Assembly (NCBI RefSeq): GCF_024273235.1
Contig: NZ_JANBVH010000018.1
Coordinates: 1 to 64,000, forward strand
From: Sphingomonas faeni
GTDB lineage: Bacteria > Pseudomonadota > Alphaproteobacteria > Sphingomonadales > Sphingomonadaceae
Direction: 5' to 3'
Length of the DNA: 64,000 nucleotides
The notes below the pieces were generated by a model that worked only from the letters and a program-made list of their open reading frames with translations, was not told where the DNA came from and searched no databases. Shown one piece after another: positions 1 to 7,112 of the stretch. The stretch's first letter is position 1. Each line of letters opens with the position of its first letter. A program made the position numbers and the translations under genes.

Positions 1-168
1 TGGCCGGCCCGAAATGCACGTAGAGATGCAGGCTGCGGCGATCGGGTATAAGGCGGTAATCGATAGATTGAGATGGCGTATATCTGAGGTTTCACACTTG
101 GTGGGGGACCGAGGCTTCACGTCACAGATAAGCCTCGAGTGTACAGAAACGGTCAGTGGACGCGACGC

Positions 169-663
169 TTATGCACCAAACCGGGGTGCTTGATCTCGCA
201 CACTTGATAGGTGCCCAAATATATAAGCTATCCGCAAAAATGCGCTAAATGTCCAAATGAATAGACATACCCATACAGCGATACCCCAAAACATAACTGA
301 TCCAGATTTTTCCGGGCTGGGGGAAAGCGCTGTTAATGGAAGAGATGTTGCGGTCAGCAAAAATCCACCGATGTTGGCCCTCTTAACGTAACTTAAGAAT
401 CTTCGCATTGCCACCGTCTCACGCGCAGCCTCGACGAAGCCCTGCGTTTTGCCAACGACAAATCCATACACGGCAAATGCAAATCCTACTTGGATAGATG
501 CCCAGCTTAGAACAGCTGAATAAACGTTCGACATTTGAAGCTGCTTGGCCACTATCATTGCGCAAAGCTGATCTTGGAACGATATCAGGGCGCAAAAACT
601 AACGATGCTTACCGCGAGAGGCGCATATTGTTCTATGTATAAGGATGCTGAGCGGGATGACAT
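169..663 (-). CDS. Hypothetical four-helix membrane protein
   Basis: A 164-aa protein I do not recognise. It has four hydrophobic stretches (about residues 14-34, 50-70, 96-118 and 122-148), so it is probably an inner-membrane protein with short loops and no recognisable catalytic motif. It follows the 281-aa gene with only 8 bases between them, so the two are almost certainly co-transcribed. Base composition is visibly less GC-rich than the core genes further right, which suits horizontal acquisition. An effector-type membrane protein paired with a soluble sensor is one possible reading, but nothing in the sequence proves it. Confidence 0.6.
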   Translation of the reverse strand: MSSRSASLYIEQYAPLAVSIVSFCALISFQDQLCAMIVAKQLQMSNVYSAVLSWASIQVGFAFAVYGFVVGKTQGFVEAARETVAMRRFLSYVKRANIGGFLLTATSLPLTALSPSPEKSGSVMFWGIAVWVCLFIWTFSAFLRIAYIFGHLSSVRDQAPRFGA

Positions 664-671
664 TGCGGGAT

Positions 672-1517
672 CTATGTGTGATTAGCTAGTGCGCGGCTGA
701 CTACTCGCTGCCTAGCGGCGTAATTGGCGGCTGGGTCATTAGGCAGGGTTGGAATATTAGTTCTAAAAGAAAGTAGTGCGTCTAATAGATTTATTTCTGC
801 ATTCTCAATGCCAGCACCATTGTCAGGAGTTATTTTAACACTTTTTACATTGGGATCTATGCCAGATCGCCGAACAAATCCCTCTACCATACGCTTCGCG
901 TCAGCACCTAACGCCCCATCCTCGTGGCCAACACCCAATTCAAGCGTGATCATAGGCGCGGCGTAATCTCGAGCCAGTCCACGGAAGGCTCGAGCGGCTG
1001 ACTGCATCGGCGCTTCGACGCCTGCTAAGTCCTGCGGCTGTGCCAGCCGGATTTTGACCTTCTTCATTGGATGCCGCCTGAAATGCGCCAACGCCCTTGC
1101 GTCCGCTTTCGCGTCTGCTTCAAACTGTGCGGGCTGCCCCATCTGCATCACATATTCGAAAAAGCGTGAGGGAGCTACAATCCGATTGTCATACTGAATC
1201 GCTAGCACATGGTCCCGCTCTCGAAACTTGAAGGCCACCCCTTCCCCAATTGGGCCGGCGACATTCAGTTGAACTGTACCGTGGGGGTGCACTTCAGACG
1301 GATGGTCGTCAGCGCGAACTCTGGTAATTTCGCCCTCAAGAAAACCGGCCGTCGGCGTAAATTCTTCTAGCCGTACACGTACACCGGGTCCGAGCTGCAA
1401 TTCTCGAGTGCCGGGCTGCCCGAGCGCAGCTATATGAGAGAGTGCGTCTCGCAAAGACATACCCCGCGGGTGTACCTTTCTGACATCGTAAAAACGAACG
1501 CTCATCGCACGCGGCAT
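672..1517 (-). CDS. Hypothetical 281-aa protein, first gene of a two-gene cassette
   Basis: A soluble 281-aa protein of unknown function. I place the start at 1517 (Met-Pro-Arg-Ala-Met-Ser) because a GGAGG sits four bases upstream; the frame is open to 1598, but that extension has no ribosome site. The N-terminal half alternates short beta-strand-like segments with an Arg-rich 'TRVRADDHPS' stretch and a conserved-looking 'AIQYDNR' segment. The layout recalls the DUF6731-like proteins of bacterial accessory regions, a weak impression from memory. It is followed by a four-helix membrane protein 8 bases downstream. Composition is lower in GC than the core genome. A role in phage defence or a toxin-like system is only inference from location beside prophage-type regulators. 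Confidence 0.6.
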   Translation of the reverse strand: MPRAMSVRFYDVRKVHPRGMSLRDALSHIAALGQPGTRELQLGPGVRVRLEEFTPTAGFLEGEITRVRADDHPSEVHPHGTVQLNVAGPIGEGVAFKFRERDHVLAIQYDNRIVAPSRFFEYVMQMGQPAQFEADAKADARALAHFRRHPMKKVKIRLAQPQDLAGVEAPMQSAARAFRGLARDYAAPMITLELGVGHEDGALGADAKRMVEGFVRRSGIDPNVKSVKITPDNGAGIENAEINLLDALLSFRTNIPTLPNDPAANYAARQRVVSRALANHT

Positions 1518-1922
1518 GCATCCTCCATGTATCTGCTTTACGACAATTTGCCTGGCGGATTGGGCGACCGCGCCCTTACCGAAGACAAACCGCTGCACCT
1601 TTATTTCTCAACCCCGTCCGCATCTTCAAGTGCGATACATTCAATACGCTTTCTGATGCCTCAGATTCGTCCTGCGATCGATGCGCGATAGCATCGTTAG
1701 ATATCAAGACTTTACAAGATTGGTCGAAAATGATCGGCTTTTGATCACCCGAATTCTCACCCACTCGGTGACGTTCAATGCAAAAAAATACCTGTTTTTG
1801 TAGGAAAACGCGGCCTACGGAACGGAACATAATGAGAACGATATGAGTCGGCGTTATGGTGTCAGTGTTCCAGTCTCAACCCCAATGTGAGCGTGGATGC
1901 GCTTGGTGTGAAACCGCCTGCG
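1518..1922. other. Intergenic region, AT-rich, no gene seen
   Basis: About 400 bases between the cassette start and the end of the repressor gene. It is AT-richer than its surroundings, especially 1690-1850, and presumably carries the cassette promoter. An open frame of 84 codons exists on the minus strand (1576-1830), but it has no ribosome site or recognisable sequence. No tRNA or clear attachment site was found. Confidence 0.4.
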
Positions 1923-2408
1923 CTATGCTCGCTGTCGTGCGGGACGATCGTCGTGACCGTCTTCAGGTTCGGCTGGAGTCGCATCGGCGTCGTCCGAGTC
2001 CTCGAACACAAGTGGCCCTTGCAGAAGCCCGAGCCCTTTGGGCAGCATCCGTGCGAGCTCATCAGAAAGCGCATCCTGAGACATCCCCTCAGACGCTTTC
2101 AGAATACCGAGAAACATTCGGGCCAACGCCCGCTGATCGGGCAGCAGTACCTGCATGGTGGCGACCTGCACGGTCGGCCTAGGCCGCGGCGGAGCGGCAC
2201 CCTCATGGGGATCATCAACGTCACCCGTGAGATACGCGGGCGACGTTGCCAGTTCTCTCGCGATGGCGGCGATGTGCGTCGAGCCACGGGATTGCCCGAC
2301 GACCAGCTTGTGTATGGTCTGCTGGCTGATACCCACGCGTCGCGCCAGTTCGGACTGCGACAGTCCATTGGCTTTCAGCCGCTCAGCTAATCGTTCACCG
2401 TCAATCAT
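1923..2408 (-). CDS. CI-like XRE-family repressor without a peptidase domain
   Basis: A 161-aa DNA-binding protein. Residues 1-60 form a classic XRE/HTH_3 helix-turn-helix ('LSQSELARRVGISQQTIHKLV'). The rest is Pro- and Asp-rich with no S24/LexA-type serine-lysine peptidase, so SOS-type self-cleavage is not expected. It is transcribed divergently from the YdaS/Cro-like gene across a 75-84 base gap holding two matching 18-bp operators. This is the lysogeny switch arrangement of temperate phages and their satellites, and the protein is probably the maintenance repressor. The start at 2408 is directly supported by the HTH beginning at once. Confidence 0.75.
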   Translation of the reverse strand: MIDGERLAERLKANGLSQSELARRVGISQQTIHKLVVGQSRGSTHIAAIARELATSPAYLTGDVDDPHEGAAPPRPRPTVQVATMQVLLPDQRALARMFLGILKASEGMSQDALSDELARMLPKGLGLLQGPLVFEDSDDADATPAEPEDGHDDRPARQRA

Positions 2409-2417
2409 GCGGGCAAG

Positions 2418-2435
2418 CTACAACCAATGGTGTAG
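2418..2435. promoter_or_regulatory. Putative operator 1 of the repressor switch
   Basis: An 18-bp site of the form CTACA-N8-TGTAG, inverted arms of five bases. It sits just upstream of the repressor start. An almost identical 18-bp site lies 30 bases further on, and both are followed by TTG. Paired symmetrical sites between divergent regulator genes are typical repressor/Cro operators. Confidence 0.6.
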
Positions 2436-2465
2436 TTGCATACGGACGAATAAGTGTTGATTAAT

Positions 2466-2483
2466 CTACAACCATATGTGTAG
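2466..2483. promoter_or_regulatory. Putative operator 2 of the repressor switch
   Basis: Second CTACA-N8-TGTAG site, identical in arms and spacing to the one at 2418-2435. It ends ten bases before the ATG of the Cro-like gene, so binding would block rightward transcription or initiation. The 48-bp centre-to-centre spacing would suit cooperative binding of two dimers. Confidence 0.6.
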
Positions 2484-2492
2484 TTGGCGGTT

Positions 2493-2780
2493 ATGGAGAT
2501 CGCATCCCCTTCCGCGTCGCTGAAAACGGCGGTTCTCAAATCAGGTTCGCAATCCGCGTTCGCCCGACTGTGTGGCGTTTCGCAGACCGCCGTCTGGAAA
2601 TGGCTGCAATCCGCAAACCGCCTGCCAGCTGAGCATGTGCTCAAGGTTGAGCGGGCGACTGGCGTTTCCAAGCATCTTCTTCGTCCCGACATCTACCCCG
2701 AGACTGAAGAAGTAATCGCGGAGGCTGCCGCCGTCGATTGTAATCGATCCGCGGTTTTCCAGAGAAAGGCTTCGCTGTGA
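2493..2780 (+). CDS. YdaS/Cro-like phage regulator
   Basis: A 95-aa helix-turn-helix protein. The segment 'SQSAFARLCGVSQTAVWKWL' is the YdaS_antitoxin/Cro-type recognition motif, followed by the usual 'LPAEHVLKVERATGVSKHLLRPDIYP' block (quoted across two adjacent parts of the motif). I prefer ATG 2493 over the in-frame TTG at 2484, which would start inside the operator. It is divergent from the CI-like gene and its stop overlaps the GTG of the next gene. By position it is the Cro-equivalent that opens the rightward early operon. Confidence 0.75.
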   Translation: MEIASPSASLKTAVLKSGSQSAFARLCGVSQTAVWKWLQSANRLPAEHVLKVERATGVSKHLLRPDIYPETEEVIAEAAAVDCNRSAVFQRKASL

Positions 2781-3274
2781 CCAAACCCCGCATCCCCGAC
2801 AGCTTTCCCGACGCGATGATCAAGATTCTCGCGCAGATCAAAGGGGAAGGCGCCGCTGCCGCAGTCGGCAAAGCCGTAAGCACAGTTTACGAGTGGTCTA
2901 ACCCGAACAGCGACACACTGCCCTCTCTTCTCGAAGCTCTTTTGCTCGACACCGCGCACCGGCTTGCCGGCGGCGAGGGCGCGCCGTTCCGCGACGCGTT
3001 CAGCCACCAGCTCGGGATCAAGGTCGAACAGGAGGATGCCTGCCGCCGCCAGCTGGTCGCGGACTCGATCGACTTCGTCCGTGAGGCAGGTGAACTGACC
3101 TCCGCCCTATTCGGCGCCTCTCAGCCCGGCGCCTCCCCGCTCGATCATCATCGCGCGCTGGTCGAGGCACAGCAGGTTGACGGCGTTCTGCGCCGCATCC
3201 GCCGGCGGCTGCCAAATTTCCTTCGTCCCGCCATGTCGACGGGGCCGGGGAATGCCGGGGGGACCCATCAGTGA
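2777..3274 (+). CDS. CII-like phage regulatory protein
   Basis: A 165-aa protein starting at GTG 2777 in a GTGA overlap with the preceding stop. The N-terminal half resembles phage regulatory CII-family proteins: an all-helical 'VSTVYEWSNP' DNA-binding-like segment, then a segment on animal-like 'HRLAGGEGAPF' spacing. The C-terminal part is charged and ends in a basic tail. It belongs to the coupled early operon between the Cro-like gene and the Ogr/Delta gene. The function is inferred from the family impression and position, not from catalytic residues. Confidence 0.55.
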   Translation: MTKPRIPDSFPDAMIKILAQIKGEGAAAAVGKAVSTVYEWSNPNSDTLPSLLEALLLDTAHRLAGGEGAPFRDAFSHQLGIKVEQEDACRRQLVADSIDFVREAGELTSALFGASQPGASPLDHHRALVEAQQVDGVLRRIRRRLPNFLRPAMSTGPGNAGGTHQ

Positions 3275-3597
3275 CGAAGAAGAGAAACTACACGCCCCGC
3301 GTTCCCGCGACGGTGTGCCCGCACTGCCTGACGCGCTCGATCGCATACGACTCCGTCCAGCTCGACGTGTTCACCCGCGAGATTCGCTACGTCTGCCAGG
3401 ACGCCGATTGCGGCCACACCTTCGTGGCGCAGCTCGGTATCTTCCGCACCGTTCGGCCGAGCATGAAGCCAAACCCCCTGATCGATGCCAAGCTGCCCAG
3501 AGGCGATTGGCGCTCGAAGCCCGCCAACGATGATCAGCGGGTACCAGCCAACGATGATCAGCCCGACGCTGCGGAGGTCGCGCCCGCGCCCGGCTGA
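3271..3597 (+). CDS. Ogr/Delta-like zinc-finger transcription activator
   Basis: A 108-aa protein with the Ogr/Delta pattern: CPHC near residue 16, then 'RYVCQDADCGHTFV' about 30 residues later, giving a four-cysteine zinc site. In P2-like phages and the P4 satellite, this family activates the late promoters of the phage. Its presence without structural genes is a satellite-like trait. Start is GTG 3271, overlapping the upstream stop as GTGA. The tail contains a short internal duplication (PANDDQ twice, seven residues apart). Confidence 0.75.
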   Translation: MTKKRNYTPRVPATVCPHCLTRSIAYDSVQLDVFTREIRYVCQDADCGHTFVAQLGIFRTVRPSMKPNPLIDAKLPRGDWRSKPANDDQRVPANDDQPDAAEVAPAPG

Positions 3598-3708
3598 TCC
3601 CCTGATCTGATCCCCGCGGCCTCGGCCGCGAACGTCCTGAACCATCCCCCCGCCATCCGGAAGCACCCGCTTCCGGCACCGCGACGCCCTTGCCTAAAGG
3701 AATGCCCA

Positions 3709-4164
3709 ATGATGCACGCTTTCCCGCGTACATTCACGATGCCCATGCAGCGAGGCGAGCGCGCCGCGACCGCCAGCGCCGCACCTCTGACGCCCGCCGG
3801 TTACATTCGCCTGCGCCGCGAAGCTGCCGGCCTGTCGGTTCGCACCGTCGCCGGCATGCTGACGCGCAACGCGACCGATGCCGTCGTCGCCTTCGACCTG
3901 ATCAACGCACTGGAAACCCTCGGCAACACCGCACGCCGCCCCGAGACGCTGGAAGCCCTGCGGAGTATCTTCCCGTTAGATCCGGACGTCTACCGCCAGC
4001 TCACGAGCGATCCGGCCGACAGCCACCCCCGCATCTGTCGTGGCTGCGGTTGTAGCCACTGGGATCCCTGCACCAGCGACGAGCATGCCGCATGCGCCTG
4101 GGTAACCGATACCGCCTGCACGGCCTGCCTGCCCGACACCGCGCCGGTGGAGTGCTGCCAGTGA
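3709..4164 (+). CDS. Phage-type protein with C-terminal zinc-binding cluster
   Basis: A 151-aa protein with AAAGGA about ten bases ahead of the start. Residues 25-90 look helical ('YIRLRREAAGLSVRTVAGML') and could be a helix-turn-helix. The C-terminus carries a cysteine cluster of the type 'CRGCGC..WDPC....CAWV....CTAC', which is common in small phage proteins that bind zinc. Its stop overlaps the GTG of the next small gene. The precise role is unknown; position in the early operon suggests DNA binding or regulation. Confidence 0.65.
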   Translation: MMHAFPRTFTMPMQRGERAATASAAPLTPAGYIRLRREAAGLSVRTVAGMLTRNATDAVVAFDLINALETLGNTARRPETLEALRSIFPLDPDVYRQLTSDPADSHPRICRGCGCSHWDPCTSDEHAACAWVTDTACTACLPDTAPVECCQ

Positions 4165-4313
4165 TCGCCGTCGCAACTAGCGCCACGCAGCTCGAGCGCG
4201 CCATGCGCCGTCGTCGCATCGCCAAGATCATCCTCGCGATCCTGTTCGCGGTCATCTGGATACCTGTCGCGATCGTCATGCTCGTCGTCGGCACATCGGA
4301 TCGGCGTCGCTGA
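4161..4313 (+). CDS. Small single-helix membrane protein
   Basis: A 50-aa protein starting at GTG 4161 in a GTGA overlap with the preceding stop. A basic stretch (MRRRRIAK) precedes one hydrophobic helix (about residues 22-43) and a basic tail, giving an N-in single-pass membrane topology. The frame is open further upstream, but the coupled start fits the pattern of the whole operon. Small membrane proteins like this occur widely in prophage early regions; no function can be assigned. Confidence 0.5.
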   Translation: MIAVATSATQLERAMRRRRIAKIILAILFAVIWIPVAIVMLVVGTSDRRR

Positions 4314-4501
4314 TGCTGCACGATGTCCTCATGGGCGTAGCGCTGACCGTATTCGGCAGCGCGGGCGCGACGGCGATCGGTGTGATCGCCGCGACGGTAG
4401 CCCCGCAGTGGAGCCGGATCTGCCAGCTGGCACTCGGCAACGTCGAGCCCGCATTCGAAGTCCCGCCCGCGACGCCGTTCGCCGAAGCGGTCCGCTCGTG
4501 A
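4313..4501 (+). CDS. Small membrane protein
   Basis: A 62-aa protein whose ATG overlaps the previous TGA (TGATG). It has one hydrophobic segment (about residues 6-30, rich in Ala and Val) followed by an amphipathic tail. It is sandwiched in the chain of coupled small genes, and I do not recognise a family. Confidence 0.5.
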   Translation: MLHDVLMGVALTVFGSAGATAIGVIAATVAPQWSRICQLALGNVEPAFEVPPATPFAEAVRS

Positions 4502-4502
4502 C

Positions 4503-4781
4503 GTGGGCGACGTCGCAGTCTGTGGCGGCGACCGTGCCCTCTTCCAAGGGCTCGGCCGCACCGGAAAGCAGTGCGACGTCCTCGCCGTCCGCAAGGCTTT
4601 CGCCTCGGTCCGCTTCGACGACGGACAGGCCGTCCGCTGCCTCGCCAGGGATCTGCACCCGATCCAGCGACGCCCGCCGCCCATGTTTCCGACCCGCTCG
4701 CCGCTCTTGGCGAAACGCTTTCTACAAGAACGGCCGCTGGCGCGACCGCTCGATCCCCTCGCACCAACAGGATCTCCATGA
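4503..4781 (+). CDS. Small hypothetical phage protein
   Basis: A 92-aa frame starting at GTG 4503, one base after the previous stop, and ending in an ATGA overlap with the next gene. The middle reads like a genuine folded segment ('VRFDDGQAVRCLARDLHPI'), resembling small SH3-like phage proteins. A competing frame (4498-4878) also has a coupled start but reads as low-complexity Ser/Arg and runs through the next gene, so I prefer this one. The function is unknown. Confidence 0.5.
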   Translation: MGDVAVCGGDRALFQGLGRTGKQCDVLAVRKAFASVRFDDGQAVRCLARDLHPIQRRPPPMFPTRSPLLAKRFLQERPLARPLDPLAPTGSP

Positions 4782-5116
4782 TGATCAGCGCCGCTCCCCT
4801 CGAAGCCAGCCAGACACCATCGTCGACGCAGCGGGTAATCTGTTCCCGAAAGCGGGAACAGAAGGGCCTCCCGATTGAGATCCGGAGAATGGTGGGACTG
4901 GAAACCGCGTTCGAGATCCTCGGCGGTAAGGGCCAACTGGCGGGTGTTCTCGGCATCACCGTCCGCGCGCTGAACTACAAGTTAAACGCAGATCGCGGCG
5001 TTTCAAATCTCGACCTGACATGGACTGCAAAGGCGCTGGAAGCGCGCGGGAACAAGATGCTGGAGCATGCCGCCAAGCTCCGCGTGGTGCTGGCCGATGG
5101 GGATGCGAAGTCGTGA
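4778..5116 (+). CDS. Hypothetical phage-type DNA-binding protein
   Basis: A 112-aa protein starting at ATG 4778 (or the adjacent ATG 4781) with an AGGA just upstream. Residues about 50-90 ('FEILGGKGQLAGVLGITVRA') resemble the helix-turn-helix of small phage regulators. Its stop overlaps the GTG of a 23-codon frame. It lies in the early operon just before the AlpA-like gene. Confidence 0.5.
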   Translation: MMISAAPLEASQTPSSTQRVICSRKREQKGLPIEIRRMVGLETAFEILGGKGQLAGVLGITVRALNYKLNADRGVSNLDLTWTAKALEARGNKMLEHAAKLRVVLADGDAKS

Positions 5117-5184
5117 GCCCGTGTTCGCACCGCGAGCTAATCGCAGAACTGGTCGACGAACAGCGCCTGAAGGCGGCTTCATGA
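5113..5184 (+). CDS. Possible 23-aa coupled peptide
   Basis: A 23-codon frame starting at GTG 5113 in a GTGA overlap with the preceding stop. It ends at TGA 5182-5184, overlapping the ATG of the AlpA-like gene. The peptide (MSPCSHRELIAELVDEQRLK plus AAS) is amphipathic. Overlaps at both ends match the coupling pattern of the operon, which is the main reason to list it. It could equally be a ribosome relay that keeps translation coupled. Confidence 0.35.
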   Translation: MSPCSHRELIAELVDEQRLKAAS

Positions 5185-5444
5185 ACATGATCTCCACCGA
5201 GTTATCGCGCCGCAACCTTGCGGCGGCGAAGCTCGACGGTCGGCCGAGCGACAGCGGCCGGTTCCTGCGCATCAACGACGTAATCGCCACCGTCGGTCTC
5301 AGCCGCGCAACGATCTACCGGCTGATCGATGCGGGCGATTTCCCAACCAGCACAGCGCTGACGAAACGGTGCGTCGGTTGGTGGGAAGGCGAAGTCTGCG
5401 ACTGGGTGAATGCCCGGCGCGCGGGGTCACCCCGTACGCAGTGA
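5181..5444 (+). CDS. AlpA-like helix-turn-helix DNA-binding protein
   Basis: An 87-aa protein of the AlpA/excisionase type (MerR-like winged helix). The segment 'FLRINDVIATVGLSRATIYR' is the signature helix-turn-helix, followed by 'GDFP' and a Trp-rich wing ('GWWEGEVCDWV'). AlpA proteins regulate excision or integrase expression in prophages and satellites, so an integrase would be expected nearby, yet none is in the window. The start at 5181 follows AAGGCGG. It is the last gene of the early operon; a perfect hairpin begins four bases before its stop. Confidence 0.75.
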   Translation: MNMISTELSRRNLAAAKLDGRPSDSGRFLRINDVIATVGLSRATIYRLIDAGDFPTSTALTKRCVGWWEGEVCDWVNARRAGSPRTQ

Positions 5445-5462
5445 CCCCTCGGTTGGGGTCAC
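5441..5462 (+). terminator. Hairpin at the end of the phage-like operon
   Basis: Perfect 8-bp stem GTGACCCC / GGGGTCAC with a six-base loop, beginning at the stop codon of the AlpA-like gene. No U-run follows, so it may be a structure-only terminator or part of an attachment or recognition site. A further GGGGTCAC occurs at 5423-5430. Confidence 0.4.
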
Positions 5463-5570
5463 CGCAGGGGGCACCGGCAAAATACCTATCCAAAAAAACA
5501 CATTAATTTCGGGATGTTATGATGGTTTACGCAGCAGCCACCTCTTCCGCCAGCACCCGTCGATCGTGCG

Positions 5571-6002
5571 TCAATTCGCCTTGTTCGGCGGGATCACGGG
5601 CATCGGTAGCGGGGCGACGGGTACGCCTTCGTCGACAAGGGCCTTTGCTTCGGCGAGGCTTGCCTGACCGTGAATGGTGGCGTGTTTCTCTTCGCCGAGA
5701 TGCATGGCGCGGGCCCGATCGGCAAAGGCGGTGCCGACCCATTCCGAGGACTCCAGCGCCTTGGCCTGTTGCTTGGCGATCAGCGTCATCGCGGCCTTCA
5801 CCATTGCCGGACTGGGCGGCGACGGCCTGGCGTTCCCCTTGGACGGAATCGAGGGTGCCATCGGCGCCTTGACGATGTCGCCGTCGTCGCAGAGCGGGCA
5901 GCGGACATGGCCGGCGGCACGTTGCGCTTCATAGGCGTCGCTCGAGGCGAACCATGCCTCGAACACGTGCTCGCCACCGCATTTGAGGTCGAAGACGATC
6001 AT
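5571..6002 (-). CDS. DUF1178 family protein
   Basis: A 143-aa protein of the DUF1178 family, a conserved alphaproteobacterial protein of unknown function. It opens 'MIVFDLKCGGEHVFEAWF' and has a 'RCPLCDDGDIVKAPMAP' segment, with Cys residues probably binding zinc. The start at 6002 gives the family start and an ATGA overlap with the upstream nitrilase gene; the longer frame to 6143 is just the nitrilase shadow. It marks the border between the accessory island and the core genome. Confidence 0.85.
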   Translation of the reverse strand: MIVFDLKCGGEHVFEAWFASSDAYEAQRAAGHVRCPLCDDGDIVKAPMAPSIPSKGNARPSPPSPAMVKAAMTLIAKQQAKALESSEWVGTAFADRARAMHLGEEKHATIHGQASLAEAKALVDEGVPVAPLPMPVIPPNKAN

Positions 6003-6826
6003 GCCACGGTCGTGACGGGAGGAATGGCCCGACGATGCGCGATCGCCGGGATGCGCGCGCGGACCTGCTCGACCCGTTCGAGGTCGATCTCCGCGAACCC
6101 CAGCCCGGCCGCCTCGCCCATGTCGAGAATCACCTCGCCCCATGGATCGACGACGAGCGAATGGCCGTATGTCTCGCGCCCGTCCTGATGCACGCCGGTC
6201 TGGGCCGCCGCCACGACGAACGCGCCGGCTTCGATCGCGCGTGCGCGCAGCAGGACGTGCCAGTGCGCGGCGCCGGTCGGTCGGGTGAAGGCGGCGGGAA
6301 CGGAGAGCATCGTCGCGCCGGCATTGCTCAGCGCCCGGTAGAGATCGGCGAAGCGGAGGTCGTAGCAGATCGACGCGCCCAATCTACCGGCCGGCGTATC
6401 GACGACGACCGCGGTCTCGCCGCCGACATAGGCCGCGGACTCCCGCCAGCTTTCGCCGGTCGGAAGATCGACGTCGAACAGGTGCAGCTTGTCGTAGCGG
6501 GCATGGATAGCCCCGGCAGGATCGATGACGAAACCGCGATTGGCGAACTTGCCATCCGGGCGGCGGACCGCGAGCGAGCCGAGATGCACCCATATACCGG
6601 CATTCGCGGCGGCGGCGCGCACCGCCGCCAGCACCGGATCGGCGTCTTCGGTGACGATCGACGCCGCGCCCCGCGTACGATCGCGGTCGATCAGCCCCGA
6701 CATCTCGGGGGTGAACAACATCGCTGCGCCGGCCGCTCCAGCCTCACCGATCGCATCGACCAATGTTGCGGCGTTGACGGCGGGATCGATCCCGCTCGTC
6801 ATCTGGAGAACGCCGATCCTGGTCAT
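5999..6826 (-). CDS. Carbon-nitrogen hydrolase (nitrilase superfamily)
   Basis: A 275-aa amidohydrolase of the Nit1/Nit2 branch. The catalytic triad is visible: Glu in 'FTPEMSG', Lys in 'YDKLHLFD' and the nucleophile Cys in 'GASICYDLRF'. Members of this branch hydrolyse deaminated glutathione or omega-amides; the exact substrate cannot be read from sequence. It is coupled to the glutaredoxin gene upstream (TGATG) and to DUF1178 downstream (ATGA). The glutaredoxin-nitrilase-DUF1178 order would fit a glutathione or redox repair role. Confidence 0.85.
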   Translation of the reverse strand: MTRIGVLQMTSGIDPAVNAATLVDAIGEAGAAGAAMLFTPEMSGLIDRDRTRGAASIVTEDADPVLAAVRAAAANAGIWVHLGSLAVRRPDGKFANRGFVIDPAGAIHARYDKLHLFDVDLPTGESWRESAAYVGGETAVVVDTPAGRLGASICYDLRFADLYRALSNAGATMLSVPAAFTRPTGAAHWHVLLRARAIEAGAFVVAAAQTGVHQDGRETYGHSLVVDPWGEVILDMGEAAGLGFAEIDLERVEQVRARIPAIAHRRAIPPVTTVA

Positions 6827-7080
6827 CAGGCGAGGAGGGGGTCGAGCCCACCCTTGGCGTCGAGCGCGGCGAGATCGTCGGACCCGCCGATATGCTTACC
6901 GTCGATAAACACCTGTGGCATCGTGTTGCGACCGCCCGACCGCTCGACCATCTCGGCCTTTTTCGGGCCACCCATGGTGACGTCGAACTGCTCGGGCTCG
7001 ACACCCTTCGATGCGAGGAGTTTCAGCGCGCGCGTGCAGTACGGGCAGAACGCTTTGGTGTAGATTTCGACTTTAGCCAT
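6826..7080 (-). CDS. grxC: Glutaredoxin 3
   Basis: An 84-aa glutaredoxin with the dithiol active site CPYC at residues 12-15, the 'TMPQVFIDG' cis-Pro loop and the 'GGSDDLAALD' glutathione-binding loop. It reduces protein and mixed disulfides in the cytoplasm using glutathione. The ATG at 7080 is the only sensible start. It is the first gene of the grxC-nitrilase-DUF1178 unit and lies 32 bases after the ComF gene. Confidence 0.93.
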   Translation of the reverse strand: MAKVEIYTKAFCPYCTRALKLLASKGVEPEQFDVTMGGPKKAEMVERSGGRNTMPQVFIDGKHIGGSDDLAALDAKGGLDPLLA

Positions 7081-7112
7081 GCAGGCGGAGGTGTGGTTTC
7101 GCCCTGCGCTTG

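Noticed and set aside
1576..1830. 84-codon frame upstream of the cassette
   Set aside because: No ribosome site, no homology seen and overlapping the true cassette start. Treated as chance in an AT-rich stretch.
4408..4878. Alternative frame of 156 codons in the phage-like operon
   Set aside because: It has a possible coupled start at 4498 but reads as low-complexity Ser/Arg/Pro, whereas the frame at 4503-4781 has a normal composition and ends in a coupled ATGA.
1..5570. Attachment site duplication around the island
   Set aside because: I compared the first 170 bases with 5445-5570 and saw no shared direct repeat. No tRNA gene was found at either side, and the left end may be outside the window.
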